A stretch of 9,495 nucleotides of DNA from Acidobacteriaceae bacterium (lineage in GTDB: Bacteria > Acidobacteriota > Vicinamibacteria > Vicinamibacterales > CAVVIG01): assembly GCA_031274845.1 (NCBI GenBank), contig JAISPN010000219.1, forward strand, positions 1 through 9,495, written 5' to 3'. Below are positions 1 to 6,995 of the stretch, in pieces. Made by a program: the position numbers and the translations under genes. The notes under the pieces are model-generated. The model did no database searches and had not been told where the DNA came from. It saw only the letters and a list, made by a program, of their open reading frames with translations. The first letter of the stretch is position 1; each line of letters begins with the position of its first letter.

Positions 1-1128
1 CGATCGTTCGTGGGCCGCATCGTGTTGTTCATCATGCTCGCCGCGACGCTGTGGTACCTATGGGCAAGCCCCGGCATCGAAGCAGACGGCATGGCGTTCC
101 TCGCGATGTGTCCCGTCGGCCTGCTCACCGTCAGCCTCTGGCGCGGCACGCGGCCAAACGCGGACGCCCTCCATCGCCTTGCCCTCGCGGGTGCGGGCGC
201 CGCGGTCACCACCATTCCCGTGCTGCTGTATCACGTCCTCCACGGATCGCTCGGTGCATTTGCTCACGACACCCTCGTGGCGGGGTTCAACGAAACGCGC
301 ATGCCCTTCTTCGGCGGCGGCGCGTGGTATCTGGTGCTGGCGGGGTTCGGTCTGTACAACACGCTGCTGTCGTTCGATCCGGTGATGACCATCAACGGGT
401 TCTACTGGACCGTGCTGACACTCGCCGGGCTTGCGAACGGCGCGCGTCTGCTTGCCCGGATCGTTCGACGAGGATGGCACGACGATCTGGCGCTTCCAGC
501 CATTGCGACGTTCTACGCGCTCGTCTCGCTGTATCTCGAAGGACCGATGTATCTGTACTACTCGGCAGGACTGTCGATCGTCGCGGTCCTCTGGCAACTA
601 AAACCCGGACGCCTGTCTTCAGTGCTCGGCTCGACATCCGCGGCGCTTGTCGCATTCACCGCGATCGTTTTTCACGCAGGGCAACCATTCGCGCTCACAG
701 GGCATCAGACGCTCAACGGTACACGCCTGACGCAATTTCATCAGCAGGTCGATGGCCCCGATCGCTCTGGTTTCCGGATGAGCGTGGCGGACAGAGACAC
801 CTACTCGTCGATCGTGCGCCTCATTCAGCAGCACTCGCAGCCGGGCGACGAGATCTTCGCGTTCCCCAACGATGCGGAGCTGTACTTTCTGGCAAACCGC
901 CGGAATCCTGTCCGGTACTACAACTCCGCGCTCGGACTTCAACGTCCCGGCGACTTGCAGGCAACAATCGATCGTCTCGACCGCGCGACGCCGCGTGTCG
1001 TCCTGTTCAGACCTGCCGACAAGTACAACAACGACGCTTCCGCCCGGCTCATCGACGTCGTGCGCCAGCGATACATCAAAATTGACACCATCGCCGGTCT
1101 GGAAGTGTACGTGCCGGTTACACAATGA
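1..1128 (+). CDS. GT-C-type multi-pass membrane glycosyltransferase-like protein, N-terminus cut by window
   Basis: The reading frame is open from the first base, so the gene most likely starts upstream; the GTG at 10 is only the first in-window candidate. About 375 residues are visible. The first ~220 hold about eight hydrophobic segments, for example around positions 22-60, 180-245, 316-360, 400-470, 495-545 and 625-690. The last ~150 residues are soluble. They contain a PGDEIFAFPNDAELYFL stretch and RRNPVRYYNS (about 840-930), a pattern typical of the extracytoplasmic C-terminal domain of GT-C (ArnT/PMT-like, family 39-like) transferases that use lipid-linked sugars. The N-terminal catalytic Asp loop expected of such enzymes would lie outside the window, so activity and substrate cannot be judged. 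The gene overlaps the next one by four bases (ATGA). It could instead be an uncharacterised polysaccharide-assembly membrane protein; family-level confidence is moderate. Confidence 0.7.
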   Translation, partial: RSFVGRIVLFIMLAATLWYLWASPGIEADGMAFLAMCPVGLLTVSLWRGTRPNADALHRLALAGAGAAVTTIPVLLYHVLHGSLGAFAHDTLVAGFNETRMPFFGGGAWYLVLAGFGLYNTLLSFDPVMTINGFYWTVLTLAGLANGARLLARIVRRGWHDDLALPAIATFYALVSLYLEGPMYLYYSAGLSIVAVLWQLKPGRLSSVLGSTSAALVAFTAIVFHAGQPFALTGHQTLNGTRLTQFHQQVDGPDRSGFRMSVADRDTYSSIVRLIQQHSQPGDEIFAFPNDAELYFLANRRNPVRYYNSALGLQRPGDLQATIDRLDRATPRVVLFRPADKYNNDASARLIDVVRQRYIKIDTIAGLEVYVPVTQ

Positions 1129-2591
1129 CCACGCCAACGACCAAGGTCAGCGCCGACAAATACCTCGTTCTCCTCGCGTGGGTAGCGATGCTGTCGATCC
1201 TCTGGATCGTTCAGGCCGATCCTGATCTCTGGGGGCATCTCACATTCGGCGGCGATCTGCTGCGCGAACACCACTTGTCTTCGTCGGATCCGTACTCCTT
1301 CACCAGCGATCTTCCGTGGGTGAACCACGAATGGCTGGCCGAAGTGGTCATGGCGGCATTGTTTCGGGGAGCCGGCACCGTCGGGCTCTTTGCGCTGAAG
1401 TTCTTCGTGGCCGGTGTGGTGGCAACGCTTCTTACATGGCGGTTGCAACGGCTTCCCGGCATCGTGCAACTACTCATCATCGTCGTGGTGATGTGCGCGG
1501 CTGTGCCGATCGTCACTACCGTACGGCCGCAACTGTTTTCGTTCGCGTGCGCCGCGATCGTCGCGTTTCTTCTCACTGACGAACATCGACCACGGCGGCT
1601 AAGCTGGTTACCTCTTGTGTTCATCGTGTGGGCCAACACACACGGTGGCTGGCTCGTTGGCCTCGGGATGGTGGGGTGCTGGTGCGCGTTCGGTCTGCTC
1701 AATCGCGCGACACGGACGCGAGCCGTCGCTGTCGGCGCGGCCGTCCTCGCCGCCACGCTCGTTACTCCTTACGGCATCGGGCTGTGGACGTTCCTGTACA
1801 GCACAGTAGGGCTGACGCGAGATATTCAGGAGTGGCAGCCGCTCACGAAAGCCGCGCTCATCGACTGGACACCATGGCTTTTCACAGTGCCCGCCATTGG
1901 CGTCGTCGCCCTGTATGACACGAGGCGAGATCTGTGGCGGCTTCTCACCATGGCAGGACTGGCGTACGCCTCGTTTCGCGTCGTTCGTCTGGTGCCGTTT
2001 TTCGCGCTTGTCTCGGCCATGTATGTGGTCGACCCACTTGTCGTCGCGCTCGGATCGCGGGTGGAGCGGTGGCGGTTGTATGCACCGTCCAGAATTGCTG
2101 CCGCGCTGACGCTCGTCCCTTCGCTTGCGCTTGTCGGACTGGCCGCGCCATCGATCGTTCGCAACGGAAGCTGCATTCCTGTTCGCGGCGACTGGATACC
2201 CGAACCGCAGACGGCGGCGGCGTTACAGAGGGCTCGTCCGTCCGGGCGCATGGTCACGCCGTTTGGATGGGGGCAGTATGCGATCTGGCACTTCGGCCCG
2301 CAGTTGCAGATCTCGCTCGATGGACGCCGCGAAACCGTGTACAGCGCCAACCGGACGGAAGAATTCCTCGCGCTGGCGGCCGGGCTTCCCCGATCGTTTT
2401 CTCTTCTCGAACAACTTCAGCCCGAATACGTGTGGCTCCCCGCAGAGAAAACCGAGCTCGAAAAGCGCTGGCTTCAGGAGCATGGCTACCGGATTGACGT
2501 CGATTCCGGTCAGGCGTGGATTGCCGTCAGAGCAGACCTGCCCCGGATCGCTCGCGCGCCTTTGCCGTCGCCCGCCTGTTTCCCCGGATAA
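1125..2591 (+). CDS. GT-C-like multi-pass membrane protein (putative glycosyltransferase)
   Basis: A 488-residue integral membrane protein. The first helix (about residues 13-30) is followed by ADPDLWGHL (31-39), then DPYSF (55-59) and NHEW (67-70). A D-P-D-x-W loop after the first membrane span, followed by N-H-E-W, recurs in a widespread family of bacterial membrane proteins resembling GT-C glycosyltransferases, where acidic residues in the first loop are the likely catalytic or metal-binding site. Further hydrophobic spans run to about residue 350. The C-terminal extracytoplasmic part carries GWGQYAIW (381-388) and SLDGRRETVY (397-406), also a signature of this family. The ATG lies inside the previous gene's stop (ATGA), and I see no good ribosome-binding site at a useful distance, so translational coupling is likely. 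Substrate unknown. It ends 18 bp from the convergent DUF192 gene, with no obvious terminator between them. Confidence 0.72.
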   Translation: MTTPTTKVSADKYLVLLAWVAMLSILWIVQADPDLWGHLTFGGDLLREHHLSSSDPYSFTSDLPWVNHEWLAEVVMAALFRGAGTVGLFALKFFVAGVVATLLTWRLQRLPGIVQLLIIVVVMCAAVPIVTTVRPQLFSFACAAIVAFLLTDEHRPRRLSWLPLVFIVWANTHGGWLVGLGMVGCWCAFGLLNRATRTRAVAVGAAVLAATLVTPYGIGLWTFLYSTVGLTRDIQEWQPLTKAALIDWTPWLFTVPAIGVVALYDTRRDLWRLLTMAGLAYASFRVVRLVPFFALVSAMYVVDPLVVALGSRVERWRLYAPSRIAAALTLVPSLALVGLAAPSIVRNGSCIPVRGDWIPEPQTAAALQRARPSGRMVTPFGWGQYAIWHFGPQLQISLDGRRETVYSANRTEEFLALAAGLPRSFSLLEQLQPEYVWLPAEKTELEKRWLQEHGYRIDVDSGQAWIAVRADLPRIARAPLPSPACFPG

Positions 2592-2609
2592 CCTCACATG
2601 GCGAGCGCG

Positions 2610-2996
2610 TCACCGGTCGAGCAACAGGCGGTCGCCGGCAACGAGGCGTCCGCCCTCGCACGCGCCCGCCTCAAGTTCCAGCGTGGCAAACGCAGACCAC
2701 GACGCCGCGAATCGCCACGGACCAACGGCGGCACGCACCTTCGTCACCGTCCCGTCCTTCGAAAGAAACACGATGTCGATCGGAAACTTCATGAAGCAGG
2801 TGTGGACCGCGTTGGTCGGCGCAAGGAGCAGCGCGGTGCCTGAAGGCAGTCCGTTACGTCCGAGCAACCCGCGATTGCGACTCTTCGAATCAAACGCCGT
2901 GAGGAGCGTGCTGGCGACGGACGCCTGCGTGCGGGTGTTCCTCAGCGTGTAGCGCGCGTCAGGCTCGCGCAGCAGCGGGGTCAGAAAGTTCGGCAT
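2610..2996 (-). CDS. DUF192 (COG1430) family small protein
   Basis: Up to 128 residues. The DUF192 pattern is clear: a GLLGR-x-GLP entry (about residues 43-51), then HTCFMKFPIDIVFL followed by a DG turn and V-T-K-V, and near the end an LELEAG segment and a GDRLLL strand. The family is a small beta-rich fold of unknown function. Many members carry a signal peptide; none is visible here, so a cytoplasmic location is inferred. The start is uncertain. The ATG at 2996 makes the gene overlap the end of dus by 38 bp in another frame and adds about 17 residues not typical of the family. A CTG at 2945, 13 bp beyond the dus stop, would begin right at the family-like LRNTRTQ segment, but it has no evident ribosome-binding site. 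Same strand as dus, so probably co-transcribed and perhaps translationally coupled. Confidence 0.8.
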   Translation of the reverse strand: MPNFLTPLLREPDARYTLRNTRTQASVASTLLTAFDSKSRNRGLLGRNGLPSGTALLLAPTNAVHTCFMKFPIDIVFLSKDGTVTKVRAAVGPWRFAASWSAFATLELEAGACEGGRLVAGDRLLLDR

Positions 2997-4017
2997 ACGG
3001 CTCGAAAAAGCGGCGGATCAACTCGCGGAGCGCGGCGACCGAGCTTGTGGCATTGAGCGCCTTGCGGAACTCGGGCCCGCCCTCGAATCCCTTTGTGTAG
3101 TAGCCGCCCAGCGCGCGGATTTTGTTGACGACCCATCGATCGTGATTTCCGGGCTCGCCGTCGCGCACGCGCTCGTCTTCGAGCAGCGCGATGTAGTCGA
3201 GCAGGAACTGACCGCGCGCCTCCCTCGTCACCTGGCGCACGGGGCGTCCGGCCAAGAGATCTTCCGCTTGCGCCAGAATCCACGGATTCCGCAGGACGCC
3301 ACGGCCGACGAGCACCCCTTCGACGCCGCTCCGCAGCCGGTCGACAATCTGTTCCGGCGTCACGCAGTCTCCCGACCCAAACACCGGAATCCGCAGCCGG
3401 TCGGCGACGCGCGCCACGAGATCCCAATCCGCGAGTCCGCTGTAGCTCTGCGCGGCGGTGCGTCCGTGCACGGTGACCGCCTGCGCGCCAGCCTCCTGCA
3501 CCATCTCCGCGAGCGTCTCGCAGTTGCGCTCCTGGTCGTTCCACCCCGCGCGCATCTTCACCGTCACCGGAATCTTCACCGCCCGCGCCATCGCCTCCAC
3601 CACCGCCGCGGCCTGTTCCGGCTCGCGCATCAGGCTGCAGCCCGCGTTGTGCTTCGCAATCTTCGGCACCGGGCATCCCATGTTGATGTCAACGATGTCG
3701 GCGCCCATTGATTCGACGATGCGCGCGGCGTCCGCCATCTTCGCGGGATCGCCGCCGAAAATCTGGATGGAGACCGGCCGCTCTTCCGGCGTGTACTCGG
3801 CAAACTCCAGCGTCCGATCGATGCCACGAACGAGCCCCTCGGAGCTGACCATCTCGGTCACCACGAGGCCACACCCCCCCTGACGTTTCACCAGCCGCCT
3901 GAAGGCAGAGTCGGTCATCCCCGCCATCGGCGCGATGCCGAATGGGACGGTCAACCGGGCGTCTCCAATGCGCACCTGACTGTCAGCGGCGGGGGAGTGC
4001 GTGTCGCGATGTTTCAT
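2959..4017 (-). CDS. dusB: tRNA-dihydrouridine synthase, DusB-like
   Basis: A 352-residue flavoenzyme expected to reduce specific uridines in the tRNA D-loop to dihydrouridine, using FMN and NADPH. Seen in order: IAPMAGMTDSAFR (about residues 28-40) at the start of the TIM barrel, TEMVSSEGL, PVSIQIFGGDP, then DINMGCPVPKI with the catalytic cysteine at residue 115. These are followed by VTVKMRAGW (FMN-contacting lysine), TVHGRTAAQSYSG (FMN-binding His/Arg) and GSGD plus VGRGVLRNPW (phosphate-binding loop). The helical C-terminal tRNA-binding domain follows. Length fits bacterial DusB, so the assignment to Dus is firm; the B subgroup is inferred from overall match. I keep ATG 4017; a GTG fifteen codons further in (at QVRIGD) would give a more DusB-typical N-terminus, but neither has a strong ribosome-binding site. 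It is divergent from the diguanylate cyclase and upstream of the DUF192 gene, with which it overlaps. Confidence 0.94.
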   Translation of the reverse strand: MKHRDTHSPAADSQVRIGDARLTVPFGIAPMAGMTDSAFRRLVKRQGGCGLVVTEMVSSEGLVRGIDRTLEFAEYTPEERPVSIQIFGGDPAKMADAARIVESMGADIVDINMGCPVPKIAKHNAGCSLMREPEQAAAVVEAMARAVKIPVTVKMRAGWNDQERNCETLAEMVQEAGAQAVTVHGRTAAQSYSGLADWDLVARVADRLRIPVFGSGDCVTPEQIVDRLRSGVEGVLVGRGVLRNPWILAQAEDLLAGRPVRQVTREARGQFLLDYIALLEDERVRDGEPGNHDRWVVNKIRALGGYYTKGFEGGPEFRKALNATSSVAALRELIRRFFEPYAELSDPAAARA

Positions 4018-4032
4018 TCCGGTCAGTAGTTC

Positions 4033-4041
4033 GTTATATAC
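4033..4041. promoter_or_regulatory. Candidate bidirectional promoter: shared AT-rich -10 region
   Basis: Between the divergent dus (start 4017) and GGDEF gene (start about 4049) lies one short AT island, GTTATATAC, in otherwise GC-rich DNA. Read on the minus strand it contains TATAAC, five of six matches to the sigma70 -10 box, about 15 bp before the dus ATG. Read on the plus strand it gives TATATA, which would place transcription initiation at or next to the GTG at 4049. No convincing -35 box is seen on either strand; the best plus-strand candidate, GTTTCA at 4011-4016, matches only 3 of 6. The role is inferred from position and base composition only. Confidence 0.4.
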
Positions 4042-4048
4042 AAGTGAA

Positions 4049-5407
4049 GTGGCTTACGGACTCGTCGCGGTTCCCAATCTACACCGGGCAACCTTCATTC
4101 GTCAGATCGTCCTCGAGTCGCTCAACCTCGACGTGCTGCTGGTGCGCAACGGCGACGAGGCGCTGCAGTTGCTCACGGATGCCGGGCTGCCCGCCCTGCT
4201 CATTGTGGATCTGTCGTTGCCGCGCGTCGATGGGCTGACAATCATTCAGACGCTCCGGCATCACCCTTCCGGCCACGCCACGCGCATCATCGCCGTGGGC
4301 GGGCACGAATCGCTGCGGTCGGCGGCGCGCGCGCTGGCATCCTCGCTCGACATCTCCCATGTGCTGTCGCTCGATGTTGAACGCCACGCGTGGCCGAGCC
4401 TTCTGGCCGATCTGCTGCCCGCGTACCGGATCGACCCCCATCCAGATGTCCACGCCGTCATCGAGCGCGCGGCGCTCGACGCGCGTCACCGTTTTCATGT
4501 GCCTCTCGCGATCGGGTACGCGCGGATCGGCGCCGAGGAGCATCTGTCGTACGCGGACGCCACACGCGAAACCGCATCCCCGATCGCCATGGGGGACTTC
4601 AACGAACATTCGTTTCTGCGTCAGGTCGCCGACGCGACCGGCGCGCTCGTCATTCCGCGCATCGACACGCATCCGGTGTTCGCCGAACCATTCGCGCGCC
4701 ACCTGCATCCGATGCTCGGCGTGATCGCGATCCCCATCCTCGCGCATCGCGCCGATGTGCGCGCGGCGCTCTCGCTTTTCGACACGACGCCGATGATGCT
4801 TTCGGCATCGGAGATCGATGCGTTCTGCGCCTTCGGGCGCAGCGTCGCGCGAGACCTCGACGGCGTCTCGTTGCCGCCGCACGAACCGAAGATCTCCGTC
4901 GATCTGTTCGAGGATGTCGAAGCGCTGCAACAGCTCGCGTCCACCGACTCGCTGACCGGTCTTGAGAATCGCCGCGGCGGAGAAACGCACATCGCTATCG
5001 CGATTGCGCGCGCGAAGCGCGAGCAGCATCCACTCAGCGTGATTCTGCTCGACATCGATCGGTTCAAGAACGTGAACGACACGTTCGGTCATCAAGCCGG
5101 CGATCAACTGCTGCGGGACGTGAGCCAGATTCTCAAGAACACAGTTCGCGCGTACGACATTCTGGTGCGATGGGGCGGGGAAGAGTTCCTGCTGGTGCTG
5201 CCCGGCGTCGATCTCGATCCGGCTCGTCTGCTCGCCGAGCGCGTCCGTCTTGCAATCGAGACGATGGATACGCATGGTCTCGGCTGCGTCACCGTGTCCG
5301 CTGGCGTGGCCCGCTTCGACGCCGACTACGATTTCGCCGCCACCCTGCGCGCCGCGGACCAGCGTCTCTATCAAGCCAAAGCCGCGGGGCGTAACCGTAC
5401 CGTCTAA
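4049..5407 (+). CDS. Diguanylate cyclase: degenerate receiver, GAF-like domain, GGDEF
   Basis: Predicted to make c-di-GMP from two GTP. The C-terminal GGDEF domain starts at DSLTGLENRR (from 4946), continues with LLDIDRFKNVND (metal and substrate site) and has GGEEF at 5174-5188. R-A-Y-D sits exactly five residues before GGEEF, an RxxD inhibitory I-site, so product inhibition is expected. The N-terminus looks like a response-regulator receiver: VDLSLPRVDG places an aspartate at residue 54, the canonical phospho-acceptor position, if translation starts at GTG 4049. The acidic pair near the N-terminus is replaced (VAVPNLHR) and no clear Lys-Pro motif is seen at HVLSLDVE. The middle (about 4440-4870) resembles a GAF sensor but lacks recognisable ligand residues. 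The frame is open back to a GTG at 4001, which would overlap dus; I prefer 4049. No dedicated histidine kinase is adjacent. Confidence 0.88.
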   Translation: MAYGLVAVPNLHRATFIRQIVLESLNLDVLLVRNGDEALQLLTDAGLPALLIVDLSLPRVDGLTIIQTLRHHPSGHATRIIAVGGHESLRSAARALASSLDISHVLSLDVERHAWPSLLADLLPAYRIDPHPDVHAVIERAALDARHRFHVPLAIGYARIGAEEHLSYADATRETASPIAMGDFNEHSFLRQVADATGALVIPRIDTHPVFAEPFARHLHPMLGVIAIPILAHRADVRAALSLFDTTPMMLSASEIDAFCAFGRSVARDLDGVSLPPHEPKISVDLFEDVEALQQLASTDSLTGLENRRGGETHIAIAIARAKREQHPLSVILLDIDRFKNVNDTFGHQAGDQLLRDVSQILKNTVRAYDILVRWGGEEFLLVLPGVDLDPARLLAERVRLAIETMDTHGLGCVTVSAGVARFDADYDFAATLRAADQRLYQAKAAGRNRTV

Positions 5408-5416
5408 CGACGTCTA
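5401..5416. repeat. Short direct repeat CGTCTA supplying both convergent stop codons
   Basis: CGTCTA occurs at 5401-5406 and again at 5411-5416. The first copy runs into the TAA that ends the GGDEF gene. The second copy contains the complement of the TAG that ends the NusG-like gene on the opposite strand. Only six bases separate the two coding regions and there is no terminator-like hairpin with a T-run. The repeat itself is certain; any function is doubtful. Confidence 0.4.
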
Positions 5417-5899
5417 CCTGGCGCGGACATCCGCCGCGTCGACCTCGACCGACACCGCCTGACCGATGAGATCGACCGAGAGGATAAGGCGCATGTGCGT
5501 CAGATCCTTGCGCACGAGACGGCCCACCACGCCCTTGAGCGGTCCGTGGATCACTTCCACCATGGCCCCTTCGTGAATGAGCGGACAGGGATCGAACGGC
5601 AGGTGACTGCCGACGAGCACGCGAATGCTGTCGAGTTCGTGTTCAGGTACCGGCGCGGGCCTGCCTTCGAGCGACAGGATGTTCACGACGCCAGTACACG
5701 TGAGGATCGGCAACGTGCTGTCGGGATCGAACTGCGCGAAACAGTAGCCGGGGAAGAGCGGCCATTCGATCTTCTTCTTGCGATCTTTCCAACGGCTCCA
5801 CCGCGCGACCGTCGGGAGAAAGACGTCGTACCCCTTGCGCTCCAACTGTTCGCGGACCACCTGTTCGTGACGCGAACGGGTCCAGATCGCAAACCACAT
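5414..5899 (-). CDS. NusG-family transcription elongation/antitermination factor (UpxY/RfaH-like paralog)
   Basis: A 161-residue protein of the NusG superfamily, which binds the RNA polymerase clamp helices and alters pausing or termination. The NGN domain is at residues 1 to about 105: MWFAIWTRSRHEQVVREQLE, YDVFLP, and WPLFPGYCFAQF, the family's FPGY signature. After a linker, a KOW domain (about 110-158) shows EGAMVEVIHGPLKGVVGRLVR. The WF-x-x-W opening and the VARWSRWKDRKKKIE loop look more like specialised paralogs (UpxY, RfaH, LoaP type) than housekeeping NusG, which normally sits beside secE and ribosomal protein genes. The gene begins 10 bp after the SurA-like stop, so it is probably the last gene of the mfd operon; its ribosome-binding site is weak. 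Targets are unknown. In other bacteria such paralogs often serve long polysaccharide or secondary-metabolite operons. Confidence 0.88.
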   Translation of the reverse strand: MWFAIWTRSRHEQVVREQLERKGYDVFLPTVARWSRWKDRKKKIEWPLFPGYCFAQFDPDSTLPILTCTGVVNILSLEGRPAPVPEHELDSIRVLVGSHLPFDPCPLIHEGAMVEVIHGPLKGVVGRLVRKDLTHMRLILSVDLIGQAVSVEVDAADVRAR

Positions 5900-5909
5900 C
5901 GAGGGTCCG

Positions 5910-6968
5910 CTATTTGTCGCTGGTGGCTTGCGTGTCCGCCTGCAGCAACCCTTGCTCGTACGCCTTTTTCAGGTCGTCGCTCTTCCACTCGATAATCGCC
6001 TGCGCCCGGGCGCGTTCGAGATACCGCTCGAATTCAATCCGCCGCTTCTCGTTGAACACCTTGTCGCCGATCTGATCGTGCGCCTGCTCGAACGTGGCCG
6101 TTTGCGCGCCGGTGAGCGATTCGAGCTTCAGGATCTGGTAGCCACGGGCCCCGCGCAGCACGTCGGTGATGTCACCGGGTTTCATCGGCGCGAGCAGCTT
6201 GCGCACATCCTCGGACAGATCCGACAAGTTCAGCGGACCGATGAGACCGGCGTTCGACTTCGACGCCGCATCTGAGAACGCGCTCGCCAGCGACGCGAAA
6301 TCCTCGCCAGATACGGCACGGCGGCGGAGTTCGGTCGCGCGCGTGCGCGTCAGGTTGTCGTCCGCGACGGTGGCGTTGGCGCCGTTGTTCGGGAGCGAGA
6401 CGAAGATCTCGCGCAGCGTGACCGACGGCTGACTGGTGAACTCCGATCGGTGCTCGTCGTAATAGCGCCGCAGTTCATCGTCGGACACCGACACCTTGCC
6501 GAGCACTTCGTTTTGCTGCACGCGCGTGATGATCCACTGGCGTTCGAGGTTCCGGCGCAGTTCGGGGAGCGTCAGATTTTCAGACTTCAGCGCCTGCTGA
6601 AACTGCTCGTCGGTTTCGATCTTGTTGTCCTTCTTGATGCTGTCGAGGACGCTCTTGAATTGATCGTCGCCCATCTTGTAGCCAAGCTCGTGGCCGCGTT
6701 GCACGAGCAGCGTCTCGTCGATGGCGCTCACGATCAACTGCGGCGTCACATCGTTGAGCATCTTCTGGAGCTGCGCGTCCGATGTGGTATCCGTCTGCTG
6801 GCCCATTTGACGGAGCGCCGCAATCTGGCGGACCTCAAGGTCGGACTTGGTGAAGATTTCGCCGTTCACCTTGACGAGGATCTGCTCGACGATTTCGGCG
6901 CGAAGCGACAGGGTGAGCGCGGCGAACACGGCAAGCGTGCCCGCGGCGACTCGAAGACTCGGTTTCAT
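5910..6968 (-). CDS. SurA-like periplasmic chaperone with parvulin-type domain
   Basis: A 352-residue exported protein. The start at ATG 6968 is chosen because GAAAGAG lies five bases upstream and the protein then begins with a signal peptide (Lys/Arg near the N-terminus, hydrophobic residues 7-22, likely cleavage after Ala24); a GTG at 6989 would only add seven residues. Mature sequence opens with a SurA N-domain pattern, ILVKVNGEIFTKSDLE, followed by helical segments (ELRRNLERQWIITRVQQNEV). One parvulin-like domain spans about 183-282, with FASLASAFSDAASKSNAGLIG and GYQILKLES, then a C-terminal helix. E. coli SurA has two parvulin domains; here there is one. The usual parvulin histidines are absent (REIF in place of HIL, GYQI in place of GYHI), so chaperone rather than isomerase activity is inferred. 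The expected role is escorting outer-membrane proteins. It sits 27 bp after mfd. Confidence 0.86.
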   Translation of the reverse strand: MKPSLRVAAGTLAVFAALTLSLRAEIVEQILVKVNGEIFTKSDLEVRQIAALRQMGQQTDTTSDAQLQKMLNDVTPQLIVSAIDETLLVQRGHELGYKMGDDQFKSVLDSIKKDNKIETDEQFQQALKSENLTLPELRRNLERQWIITRVQQNEVLGKVSVSDDELRRYYDEHRSEFTSQPSVTLREIFVSLPNNGANATVADDNLTRTRATELRRRAVSGEDFASLASAFSDAASKSNAGLIGPLNLSDLSEDVRKLLAPMKPGDITDVLRGARGYQILKLESLTGAQTATFEQAHDQIGDKVFNEKRRIEFERYLERARAQAIIEWKSDDLKKAYEQGLLQADTQATSDK

Positions 6969-6973
6969 GATCA

Positions 6974-6980
6974 CTCTTTC
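6974..6980 (-). promoter_or_regulatory. Ribosome-binding site of the SurA-like gene
   Basis: Read on the minus strand, GAAAGAG lies five bases before the ATG at 6968. This purine run supports the ATG over the upstream GTG at 6989 as the true start, in agreement with the signal peptide. Confidence 0.6.
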
Positions 6981-6995
6981 AGAAGACACTATGTT

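Noticed and set aside
51..1085. A 344-codon plus-strand frame within the first membrane protein
   Set aside because: The Arg/Ala/His-rich product with no domain is a frame-shadow; the other frame encodes membrane helices and a conserved soluble tail.
2125..2952. A 275-codon plus-strand frame across the end of the second membrane protein and over the DUF192 gene
   Set aside because: Serine/arginine-rich, no domain, and it overlaps two genes with family signatures on opposite strands.
4001..4048. GTG at 4001 as the start of the diguanylate cyclase
   Set aside because: It would overlap the divergent dus start, adds 16 residues ahead of the receiver fold, and moves the phospho-acceptor-type Asp from the usual position near 54 to 70.
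4079..5374. A 431-codon open frame on the minus strand opposite the diguanylate cyclase
   Set aside because: It has no recognisable domain, an Arg/Asp/His-rich composition typical of the antisense frame of GC-rich genes, and lies fully within a gene with clear GGDEF motifs.
5423..5434. Short hairpin GCGGACATCCGC considered as a terminator for the GGDEF gene
   Set aside because: Five-base stem with a two-base loop, too small, and no following T-run; it lies within the NusG-like coding sequence.
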